From assembly GCA_963978545.1 (NCBI GenBank), contig OZ021730.1, forward strand, positions 3,202,201-3,266,200: a DNA stretch of 64,000 nucleotides, written 5' to 3'. The position numbers and the translations under genes were made by a program. Positions 26,501 to 38,500 of this stretch are shown piece after piece. The stretch is from Linyphia triangularis. Its lineage: Eukaryota; Arthropoda; Arachnida; Araneae; Linyphiidae. Below the pieces are notes generated by a model that was not told the origin of the DNA, made no database searches, and saw only the letters and a list, made by a program, of their open reading frames with translations. Every line of letters starts with the position of its first letter. Within the stretch, counting starts at the first letter, position 1.

Positions 26501-29500
26501 AAACTAAGAAAAACTAAGAATTTAAGAAAGCAAATTAAATAAAAAAAAATTTATAGTTTACAGAAAAAATAATTAATAATTTAAAAAACTAAAAAACACG
26601 CTTTAATAGAAAATCAAACTAAAAAGTAGAAAATAATCAATAGATTAAAAAACTAAAAAACACGCTTTAATAGAAAAGTGAATTAAAAAGTAGAAGATAA
26701 TTTTAAATAAGTTTGAAATAAGAATAGAGTGATTAACAAGAAATATTTATTTTATCGTAAAAAAGCGTGGGGTGCTTTTTAAGATATTTTCATAATGGCT
26801 CTACTTTTACCAATATCTGTCATTAAATATTTACAAAAATTGACATCAAGCACCCCACGCTTTTTTACGATAAAATAAATATTTCTTGTTAATCACTCTA
26901 TTCTTATTTCAAAATCAAACTAAAAAGTAGAAAATAATCAATAGATTAAAAAACTAAGAAACACGCTTTAATAGAAAAGTGAATTAAAAAGTAGAAGATA
27001 ATTTTAAATAAGTTTGAAATAAGAATAGAGTGATTAACAAGAAATATTTATTTTATCGTAAAAAAGCGTGGGGTGCTTTTTAAGATATTTTCATAATGGC
27101 TCTACTTTTACCAATATCTGTCATTAAATATTTACAAAAATTGACATCAAGCACCCCACGCTTTTTTACGATAAAATAAATATTTCTTGTTAATCACTCT
27201 ATTCTTATTTCAAACTTATTTAAAATTATCTTCTACTTTTTAGTTCACTTTTCTATTAAAGCGTGTTTCTTAGTTTTTTAAACTATCGGTTATACGATAA
27301 TTGAACGTTATGCGATTTTCCACACCTCTAGTTTACCTTGAATTAATCTTTGATAGTTTTCAAAAGTCGTCTACTATACGGTCCTTTAAAGTGAGCGTTT
27401 TTTACATTTTCTCTAAAGAATCGAGAACTAATAGTCAAAATAGAAAGAAAAAAATTATGGGGGGGTTTTAGAACATGGTAAATCTAATAAAAGCAAAAAA
27501 ATATATATGTTTCTATTCAAAAAAAAATTTTAATTGCTTTATTAATTAATAATTAATTATTAAAAAATAAATTGATTCAAAAGCTGATTGCTATTTATGT
27601 TTGGCCATTTACAAACTACCTTTTGAAAAAAAAATTACTGAAATATATTAATTATTTAAGTATTTATGGCCGAAAAACCAACTTTTTTATTTAACATTAA
27701 TTTATCACTTTCTTTTTATGATTTAAATTACAAACCATTCATTAGAAAATTACGAATTTTTGTATTTCGCATTCTTTTTTCATGCTGAATCCAAATATGG
27801 AATAATATTATGAGGTTGCTATTGAACTTTGTAAAGTTTCTTTCTGTTTTAATATGTAGATGACCCCTCATGATAAAAAAAAACTACATACAATTATTAA
27901 AAACCTTTCACGATTTACAATGGTACCTTTTGTTTGTTATTTCAACAATTAGAACAAAAGATATAGCCATCGTTCTGGTTTTTTTTGGGGGGGGGTACTG
28001 TACCAAAATTATCACTTAATGAATACCCACTAGTAGGATAAATTCATTTTTGAAGTTTGTTGATGACAGCTGTCGCAATTTTGGCACCCGCACTATGCAG
28101 GGTTCCCACAGTCATCGATAGTCATTAAAAGTGCTTAATATTTTTGAACTTGTTTTCAAGGCCTTGAAAATGCTTAGAGGTGCTTAAAAGTCCTTGAAAA
28201 TGCTTAGAGGTCCTTAAATGTCCTTAGTTTTTGCGGATGTTGTGTGCCCAACTGCAAAATTTATAAAATACAACTCGGACTTGCTATCCCCGCTTGACCG
28301 CCACTTATCTGCACCGTATCGAAATTATCCGACGTATTTGTATTCCAACTTGTTTATCCACCAACTTGTAACTTTTTTGGTAGAATATACTTTATTAAAA
28401 ATTTATATATAGACATGATACCTGAAAACAAATTTTCAAAGGTCCTTAAAAACATTATATAGGTCGTTAAAAGTCATTGATTTTTATTCTGTGATTTGAG
28501 TGGTGCCATGATTCGTATAATAGGAGTCCTAATTACGCATGTATGATATAAGCAATAAATTTAGTGTCAAGCATTTACAGAACACCCCGCAATTAACACA
28601 AGTTCTTTAGTTCAGAAACCAGTTTATTCAGCAGTTAAGTATATGGTAGCAAACGCATTTCCTCAAAACGCTCACCACATGTGTGAGGTTGAAATCCAAA
28701 ATAACAAATATTTAAAACAACCAAAAGCAATAATTAAAAGGTTAACATGTATCCTAACTAGACTTTCCTAGCTGGCTGAGTACTGAGTGAATAAAAGAGC
28801 CACTTACTGCTCATTGCTCTGGATCGGGCGGTCACCGCTTGCCAGCATCAAATCTCCGATCCCCGGTATAAGAACTTTTCTTTCTCAGAGGTCAAGCAAC
28901 CCTACTTCTCTCTTCGAAACCTCCGGGCTAGATGATCTACTTTCTTCCCCTAGCAGCTTCCAAAAACCCCTCTTCAATTCCAACCCCCACGCGCAACATA
29001 AGTAAAGAAGTCAGCCCGCTCATTCGTGCAATTCTCATTGACGTAGTCAAAAGAGGCGGGCTATGATTTTTACACCAGGAGGTTTCTTTAATTATATCAT
29101 ACTAAATGTCATAATGAAAACACCTTATGACATTATCACCCCTTTTCCAAATTTTTCGAAGACTCACTCTCCTCAGCCAGCTAAAAATATGCATGATAAC
29201 TTACACAGTTATATAAAAATTATACAATACAATGCACAAAATCCAATGTATATCAATGAAACAACAAATTAGGAATGAGGAATGGTTTAAGGATAACAGA
29301 ATTAGTTATAAACAATCACAATTAAATATTAACTTCAAATAACAAAAACATTATTTAAAGAGTAAGGGTATTTAAATTTAAAAATATCTCAAATGTATGC
29401 AAGTATTCCCTGTGCAAAGTTTAAATCTCCTTATCCTTCCTTCATCGGATCCTTTAATGGCACAGATTATAGAACGCTTTCTTCGCTAGTTCTTTTGAGT

Positions 29501-32500
29501 AGTTAAGGAAACACTCTTGTTGTTGAAGTGTTTATCAAATTGAGTGCACCTAAAAAGTTTGATTTGAATCTGCTATGGATAGTGTTCATCTACAGTTCCA
29601 CTTTCATTACACGGATAACCGATGACACTACATTGTTCCTTTATTTTCTTTTGATTGGAAAGATTGTTTATACATGGATAAAAAGTTAATGAAATAGTTT
29701 ACCTTGCCTGGAAATTATGGTAACCCTGTGAAGATGCCGCTGCCTTCTTCTCCGGCATAAGAGTGTCCACTTAACCTTTATCGCTTGCATCTCCCATTAG
29801 TGTAGAAAACGAGACATTCTTCCTCGCTAGCGTAGGTACATTGTTGACGGCCCGTGGGTGTGGCCTATCTCTCACCCCTTTTTATCTGAGTGGAATTTGG
29901 GATTGTTGACAAAAAAGGACTGCACTTGTTGGAGTGGCACATTTGTGGTTGCCAGCTGTTCTCTCCTTGGGGTGTGTTTCACTGAATAGATGCCTTGCTG
30001 TTGGTCAGATGGATGTGAAAACCAGTGGTTTGTTGTGTCACTGTCATAGGATGATGATGTCAGCTGGTTGCCGGATTTTTGCCGGAAGCTCTTCTCTGGT
30101 GTGAGGCTGCCTCAAGGTTGGTTAACGCTGTTGGTCGGCTTTTCTGGAAACTCTTGTATGACGTAAGACTGTATTTGGTTGATTAACGCCGGTCGTATCG
30201 TCTAGTCCATCGTTGATTCCCCTCTTTGCTGGTCTTTTGAAATTCTTTGTCTTGCATCTCTGCTAAGCTTTGAATTACGTGAAGAACTTTCTTGCTATGT
30301 CCCCTCAATCTCCGTCCAGCAGCGATGTAGTTTCGATAGCAAGAATGTAGTAGAACTTGCGCGGGTTCCACCTCTGAGTTCGAACGAAATTGTAACATGC
30401 AGATTTGTGATACAGATAAATGACATCTTAAAATTCACAAACACTCAGCCAGTTTTGGACTTTTAAATTTTATCAATATTATTCCTAAGCCTCACATATT
30501 TGACTTCTCCAAATTAACAAATTAAACCTACATTGATTAAAGTTAAAGAAAATAACTACCTTAGTTTTATCCACACCTTTATATCAATACCCTCTGAAAC
30601 TTCCCCTAAGTTGGTATCAAATAACTAGAACACCGTATTGTGTTTCTACCTAAACATTAATTAACATACACCAAACTGTAGAAATTTCAATATAATTAAC
30701 AGCATTTTTTTTCAAATTCCAAAATTCCAATAATGAATTTTCTGCGTATATTATAATCAACGCACCAGTACAATCAGAGCCATAGACCAATTTTAACCAA
30801 AACTAGCGTAGTCTCTTCAAACTTACTTTAATAATTCTAGTAAATTATTTTAATCCACAAAATGCAAAGGCAAAAACAACAACATTTAATCCACACTTTC
30901 CCTGACCACACTAAATCACTTCAAATTTTCTCGAAATCAGTGTGTAAAAGCGCTGTTTTTTTTTTTTTTTTTTTTTTTTAACCTAAAAAAAAACAGGATT
31001 TGGAGTACCCCTACTCAATTTTACAACTCGAAAAAAAAAATATCCAAAAGAGAACACGACCCTTCACTTCCCCTTCATTAGTCCGACAACATCCTCCAAA
31101 TGCACCATCCACAAACAAAAACAAAAAAAATTCTACTGTAAGAAATTCATGTCCCCCTTTACCCCCGGAAAAAGAAACATATCCAACACTCCGGCTTCTT
31201 TTCTAATCTGAAAGTCGACTCAAGTGAGTAACGTGATATCGTAGTTTGACTCGTCCCCTACCAAAAACTAAAACCTGTTTTGAAGTGACCAACCCTGCTT
31301 TTTTTTTTTTTCTTTTTTTTTTTTTTTCTTTTTTTCGAAATGACAACAGCAATAAAAACACGGTACTGTGGGAATGGGAATCGCCCTTTACGTGAAGTTT
31401 AAAACCCCAATGTCCTATTTGATAGATAGTGACAAGTAAGCGAAGTTGACAAAGGTAAAGCTTTTAGTTAAGTGCTTCCACCCTTAAAATCAGAAAATGG
31501 TAAATCGTTTTATTGCTCCAAGCACTCATTATTTCTGTTTTTCCCACTCCTTGAGTGTGAATCACATAGTGGGGGCCTGTTTACTCCTGAGATTGTAAGG
31601 GTGTGTAATTGTTTCCTGGCAGGAAGACTCGGTTTCGTTATCTATTCCCAGATTTATTGCAAACTTGTCGTATCTTTTCTCAGCAAGTTTCAAATTGCAA
31701 ATGTGTATCCTTTCCTTTACTACATGGGGAGATGCTATCAGTTGAATATCCACCAGGTTTTTTGTATGCATCTTCGTAATTTTGTAAGGTCCTGTGAAAT
31801 ATTTATCGAATTTTCCGGGATTTTTGTGGTATACAATACTATTTACTGTAAAATCTCTTTTGCGAGAGTTTTGTATAGCATATTTTTGCTGTATTAATTG
31901 AGCTTTCTCAATATTTTTAGACGCTTCACTTCTACATTTTTCTATGTGTATTAGAGTTTTTTCAACAAAATTGGGGTATTCCAACCACTCTAAATTGTCC
32001 TTAGTGAAATCCTTCATGGTATCAAATACTGGTTCAATCTTTCTTCCAAAAAACAGTTGGGCAGGAGAGAACCCTGTAGTTTTATGAATTATATTGTTAT
32101 AGAAAGATTTGTGTATGTCTAGTGCTAATTGTAATTCAATCTTGTTTTCCCCCAAAACCAAAATAGTGTTTTTCAACTGCGAGTTCGACCTTTCACATTT
32201 ACCGTTAGAAAAAGGGGCGTATGTTGGCGTATGAATGAGGTGTATACCCAATAGCCTATTTAACTCTGTAAATCCCTTAGAAACAAAATACGTTCCGTTG
32301 TCACTTAATATTGTTTCCGGGACGCCGTATCTAGAAATGTATTTCATGATACATTCAGCCATTTGTTGAGAGCCAATTTTATCTAATTTATAGAGATCTA
32401 TATATCGACTAAAATTTTCAATTATTACCAACACATATGAGCCACACCTAAGCGGTCCCAGAATATCCATTGATAAATTTGCTCCAATTCTTTTTGGTAT

Positions 32501-35500
32501 AGCCGCTAACCCCTGTGGTTTAAATTTTTGGTAACTTCTTTTCAATTTTCCGCAGGTTTCGCAGCTTTTAATGAAATTTTTAATATCATTATACAAACCT
32601 CTCCACTGGTATCTCCTCATAATGAATTCAAACGTTTTAGCTATTCCAAAATGCGAAAAATGAGCGTTTTCCAACGCGTACACTTGTAATGTATCAGGCA
32701 AAACAATATTAAAAATGAAACTCTCTACACCAGATTCAGTAATTTTTCTTTTGAACATCAACAACCCTGATTGCTGATCCAAGAAATAATTTTTAAATTT
32801 CGCCTTCAATTCAATATTTTCCCCCTTTAGAATCTCCTTGATTTCCATAACATTTTGATCCCTATTCTGCTCACACAGAATGTTGTTACTATCCAATTTA
32901 TGTACCCTGTCATCAGATAAATTATTAATAATTTGTGAGTTTTGCAGCTGATTAAAGACAAAATCCTCCCAAGACTGTTCCTGTTTGTTGATGTCTACGG
33001 GACGCTCGGATTGTGAAGCAGAAGCTTCGATTATACCTGAATTTTTCGAAACATGTGGTGTAGCAAGTATGGTATTTTCGGAATTGTAGGTTGTCTTACT
33101 TAATGTATCATCTACATTTTTAGATCCTTCTGCAAAAATTTCCTTAATTCTAGTAGTGTCAGTGTCCAACGAAACTTCAATGTTTGGCGTATTAACTATC
33201 CAAGATAAATAGTCTGGTAAAACATTTTCAGAACCCTTTATATATATCACGTCAAAAGAGTAATGAGCCAATTCATTTAAAATTCTTGTGATTTTATTTG
33301 AGTTGTTCTGAAGTTTCGCATAATATTGCAATAGTCTGTGATCAGAGAAAACAGTAAATTTTGCACCATAAAGGTATTCATTAAAATGCAAAATCGATTT
33401 ATGTAATGCAATGAGCTCGATATGTATCACTGGCAATTTTTCCTCGAATTGTGTATTCTTTTTAGAAAAGTATGCAACAGGGCATAGTTTGTTTTCATGA
33501 CATTGCATAAGCGTGGCTCCGGTCGAGATCTTGGAAGCGTCACAAGCCAAAAAGAATTTATCTTTGATATCAATTTGTTTCAAGAACGGTTTTGTGAAAA
33601 ACTGCCTCTGTAAAGCCTGAAATGCTTCTTCGTGCCTTTCCATCCAAATAAAAGGTGTGTTTTTCTTGGTCAATTCTTCCAAAACACAGGTGTAGTTAGC
33701 GTAATTTTTAATACTATCACGGTAAAAATTAGTTTACCCGTTAAATCTACGTAGTTCCTTAATGTTCTTGGGTGTTTGGAAACATGTGATTTTTTGTGTG
33801 TTGTATTCGGTTGGTGTGATTCCTGTTCGTGAAATTTCATACCCCAAATACGTGATTTTCTCCCTGAAAAAACTGCACTTCTCTGCGCTTAAGGTCAAGT
33901 TATTAGCCCTTAATCTCTTGAATACTAACTGTAGTTTATACGTCATTTCTTCAAAGTTCTTTGCGGGAATAATGACGTCATCAATAAAGAACTTAATTCC
34001 GTACTTCTCCAAATCCCTGAGTATTTTAGTTATCAAATTTTGAAAAATTGAACTCGAGTTAACCATGCCGTACGGTAATCGCACGAACGAGTAAGTACCC
34101 CACATAGTAGCAAAACCCAGCTTTTCAGAGTGTTCTTCCATACTTAATTGCAAAAAAGCACTGTTGAAATCAATGATGCTATAAAAACGGTACCCACTTA
34201 AATCTGTGACCAAATCTTTAATTCTTGGTAAAATTTGTGGTGCTTTTACAATCATTGAATTTAGAAGTCGCATATCTAACACGCAACGAAAGCTTTGTTT
34301 ATCATTACCTTTTATTGCCTTTTTCTTTACCATAAGTACTGGAGCCAAAAAATGAGTGTTAGACGGTCTTATGATATTAGCATCCAAAAGAGTGTCAATT
34401 TGGTTCTTAGCCTCTTCCCTTAAAAGGTGAGGAATGGGGTATGGTTTGCATCCGATGGCAGAGTCATGTTTTAAAATGATACTAGGTTTTATAGCATCGC
34501 AATGGCCTAACGTTTTCATGGATTTTGAAAGCACCAAGTAGTATTTCTCTAATAGCCCTTTCAAATTTTGCCTGTTTTCGTCATTTAGGTGACTCAAATC
34601 GAAATCATCAATATCAAATTCCTGTTTTCTCAAGTGCTTAATTTCCTCAGTTGCAGTAATCAAATTAATCATCTGTGTATTTTCCCATGTGTCAGATTTT
34701 TGCGAATTGTCAATTCTAAACTCTGTTTCAAAATAACCCAATTTCATAGATTTATTTAAATGAATCGTGTTTGGGGATTTGTTTTGAACTAAAGTACAAA
34801 ATTCATTATTTTTCATGTAATTAATGGACATGTTACACTCAAGTCGGTCATGCAGTTGAACAGGTGTGAAACAAATATCTCCTTCAAAATTCTGATTTGT
34901 ATAATCTCTGCATTTTAATTTAATTAAACTAGTTTCCCCAGGTTCCAAAATTACACTATGAGTTAAGAAAACCCAATTGGACTCCCCACTTGTGCCAAGG
35001 GTAGAATTGTCCCAAAACCTGACCGTAGTGTTGTCAAAGAGTTCCAGTTTACCTTCACGCAAGTTGATATTAATTTTGTATTCAGCCAAAAACGCCATTC
35101 CTAAAATTAAATCGAATGTTTCTCTAAATTCTCCTCTTGAGACAAATAAAATAATTCTAAATTTACTATTCCCCACTTTTATGAAAGTTTCAATGCAGTT
35201 TGTGTATTTTAAAGTCGACCCAGTAATAGTCGTAATAACAACATTTGAAGCCAAACATTTAGTTTTGATTTTCTGTTTAATTAATATATAAACTTCCTTA
35301 GAACAGACGTTTATGTTTGCTCCGGAATCAATAAGAGCTTTAAATCCTGCAATTTCCGTTTGAATAATAGGTAACTTAACGTTATAGCCTTTATTAATAT
35401 TGTGTACGACCCCCGTATTAATATTTCCGACCTGCAATTGTTCCGGTAAACCTGTGTTTCTGATTTGACAAGGGTTTATGTATTTTGCATATCTTGTTGT

Positions 35501-38500
35501 TCTACCCCTAAAAAATGATTCTGTGCGCTACCTCGGTTTTGTTGGAAATTTCGCCCTCTGTTTAGCCTATAATTTCCTCGGAAATGCTGATTTTGGCTCC
35601 TAAAATACCTATTCTGAGCTACGTTTCTAAAACCCCCTCGTTGTCCAGAGAAGCTGGCTCTCGTGTTCTGAGTGCTTGGGAACTGCTGGTCGTGTCTATT
35701 CTGATGAGGTATGTTGATCATGTTTTTAAAAGCCTCACATTCCGTTGAGAAATGGTCTCCTGATACCCCACACAAATAACATTGCATAATTTGCCCCGGG
35801 TTGTGATTGTTGGTCATTTGATTTACTTCTTGTGGTTGCTGATCCTCTAATTGTATGTACGAGTTTTCTGATTTTAACGCATTAATTTTACATTTAGCAA
35901 CAGTATCAAGGGCCATTTGGGAGTTCTTGGCTATTTCGATTGCTTGTTCAAAAGATTTAGGATTTAGTTTTAATACATCCCTTTGTATTTCGGGTAACAG
36001 CGAGCCCACGAATTTTGATAATCTCAGCTTATCTATTACATCCCTTGTATCCTGAGAAATTTCCGTTTGAGTGGTGCCTAAATATTTGTTGGATGCTACG
36101 ATCAGTCTATGGGCAAACATTTTGACTGATTCGTTTTGTTTCATCTGGCAGTTAGAAAAATCCAATTGACATTGTCCTACATCCAACTCATCTTTGAAAA
36201 AATCCATAATTTTGTCCCTGACTAGGTTGTAATTTTGAGAGTTCATAAGTTCCCTGTCTGATATGAGGTATCGAAGCGCGTTGCCTTTTAATTTAGATTT
36301 TAGTATAGTAAGTTTCTCCGAGTCGTTCCACTTTGCAAGTGACGCTACCTCGTCGAATTGCCTAAAGAAAAACTTAGTTTCGTCTTTGCTGCCCTCAAAA
36401 TTCGCTGTTAACAAAGCCAAACCATTAATTTTGCTCGCACTTCCCATTTCGACATTTTCCTGTGCCATTTTTGTATGATTTAGACTACCGCCTGAGTTCT
36501 GTCTACCGGTCTCAGCTCTGAATATACTTGCTGTAGTTGATCTAGTTTTGTGTTTATGGAGCGCTCTATTCCCTCGAACCATACTCAATTGTAAAAATGA
36601 TTTTAAAAATTCCAACCATTATATAGTTGCACTTTATAGCATACACATCCTTATCCACTGAATAGACAGACTGAGACATAGAGACTGAGTCAGTCGGCAC
36701 CATAATGCCATGATTCGTATAGTAGGAGTCCTAATTACGCATGTATGATATAAGCAATAAATTTAGTGTCAAGCATTTACAGAACACCCCGCAATTAACA
36801 CAAGTTCTTTAGTTCAGAAACCAGTTTATTCAGCAGTTAAGTATATGGTAGCAAACGCATTTCCTCAAAACGCTCACCACATGTGTGAGGTTGAAATCCA
36901 AAATAACAAATATTTAAAACAACCAAAAGCAATAATTAAAAGGTTAACATGTATCCTAACTAGACTTTCCTAGCTGGCTGAGTACTGAGTGAATAAAAGA
37001 GCCACTTACTGCTCATTGCTCTGGATCGGGCGGTCACCGCTTGCCAGCATCAAATCTCCGATCCCCGGTATAAGAACTTTTCTTTCTCAGAGGTCAAGCA
37101 ACCCTACTTCTCTCTTCGAAACCTCCGGGCTAGATGATCTACTTTCTTCCCCTAGCAGCTTCCAAAAACCCCTCTTCAATTCCAACCCCCACGCGCAACA
37201 TAAGTAAAGAAGTCAGCCCGCTCATTCGTGCAATTCTCATTGACGTAGTCAAAAGAGGCGGGCTATGATTTTTACACCAGGAGGTTTCTTTAATTATATC
37301 ATACTAAATGTCATAATGAAAACACCTTTTGACAAGTGGGAACTCTGCTATGTTATTATCCTGTGGCAACAGGTTGAAGATCTTTGGTCAGACAGGTATT
37401 TGAAGTAACTTGTGTGCTTTAAAGTTACTCAGTACCATTAATAAAATGCAATTTTTTTTTTCAATAACGATGCTGAAACATTTCAAATACAAAGATCGAA
37501 ATGTACAAGATGCAATTGTTTTTTATTACTGACAAATCTTATATAAATAATTTTCTGTTTAACAATCAAATGTTCTTCATTTCTTTGTAGTTGATGGCTA
37601 TGCGCTCCTTCAAATGCATTGGTGTGCATGTTGCCGTGTAACTCCTCTTTTCCGTATACTAACAGAGGAGGAGTGCGTGTTCAGCGAATACGGCGAGGAA
37701 GCTCACGAATGTGATTGCCAGCAGTATGAGGAGCTATCAATACAACGCATCTTGTGTTTTGAACGTTAAGGTATTTGTTACCTAGCCATCAAATGAGATG
37801 CGTTATTGGGCTTTCCTCTTTTTTTTTCCTCGTTCCGGAGAGTTGCCATTCTGCAAAAGCCATTAAATTTGCAGAAAAAATTGCGGAACAACTGGTTACT
37901 ATTTTCGATGGAGAAAGAAGCATTTGGTTATTTGATTTTGTTGCAAGTGGACCGTACTTAAAAGAAATAATGAACACTATTGAAAAATTGGCTGAAGGGG
38001 TAAGTGTTGTGGTATGCCATTTAAAATATTAATAAACTTGTAATTGTTTAATGTTCTTACAATACATTTCATGTCTTTGTTTGTTATAGGAACGGTTTGC
38101 TGATATTCCAGATTCTTTTAAGTTGTTACTGAAGCACTTGATCTCTCTTGTTTCAAAGAATTCTAAAGTACTTTCTGAAACTAAAGACTACTTTTCAGAG
38201 GTAAAGTTATTTACTAGGGTACAAAAGTTGATTTAAATATGCCTTTATGCTAATACTTTCTTATATATATATATTCATTTTAGTTTTACTTATGTACTAA
38301 AAGTTTAGCGAATTTGTGGCTCTGATTGTACTTTTTTTATAATTTTTTTTAATTTATGCGAGATTTGTGTTTTTATTTTTGAGTGTCTAACAAAAATTTT
38401 TATCTTTAATAGTATGTGTGGTTTTGTTGCAGAAAAACATCTTAAATTTCTGCAAATTTTCCCAAAGAACACAATTTTTTTAATGTTATCAAATTATTAA

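Larger units (their letters stand above)
25590..28050. mobile_element. Palindromic MITE copy 3, interrupted
   Basis: The left arm (AGGAAGTCCTAGTAAGGATC to GTGAGTAGGTA) resembles copies 1 and 2. The match resumes at 28001 with 'CCAAAATTATCACTTAATGAA' after the TA-flanked element 25700-28000. The right arm is missing. Confidence 0.75.
28504..37334 (-). mobile_element. Ty3/gypsy LTR retrotransposon, near-intact and young
   Basis: Two 629-bp direct repeats (28504-29132, 36706-37334) begin TG and end CA and are flanked by the 5-bp duplication AGTGG (28499-28503, 37335-37339). I see only two differences between the LTRs (near 28522 and 29127 versus the right copy), so the insertion is recent. The internal order on the minus strand is gag, protease, reverse transcriptase, RNase H, integrase, which is the Ty3/gypsy arrangement. 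No envelope gene was found. About 2.4 kb between pol and the 3' LTR is non-coding. Confidence 0.95.
28098..37347. mobile_element. MITE, CAGGGTTCCCACAGTC family, carrying an LTR retrotransposon
   Basis: Begins CAGGGTTCCCACAGTCATC and, after the LTR element, finishes GTGGGAACTCTG. An exact 5-bp duplication CTATG (28093-28097, 37348-37352) flanks the pair. The MITE inserted first, probably into a URB2 exon, and the LTR element inserted later, 405 bp into it. Confidence 0.87.

Noticed and set aside
28787..29005. 72-codon frame, repeated at 36989-37207
   Set aside because: Identical only because both lie in the two LTRs; antisense to the element's genes.
29149..31561. Envelope gene of an errantivirus-like element
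   Set aside because: No open frame or recognisable membrane-protein features on the coding strand.
31472..31897. 141-codon plus-strand frame
   Set aside because: Antisense shadow of the 3' end of pol.
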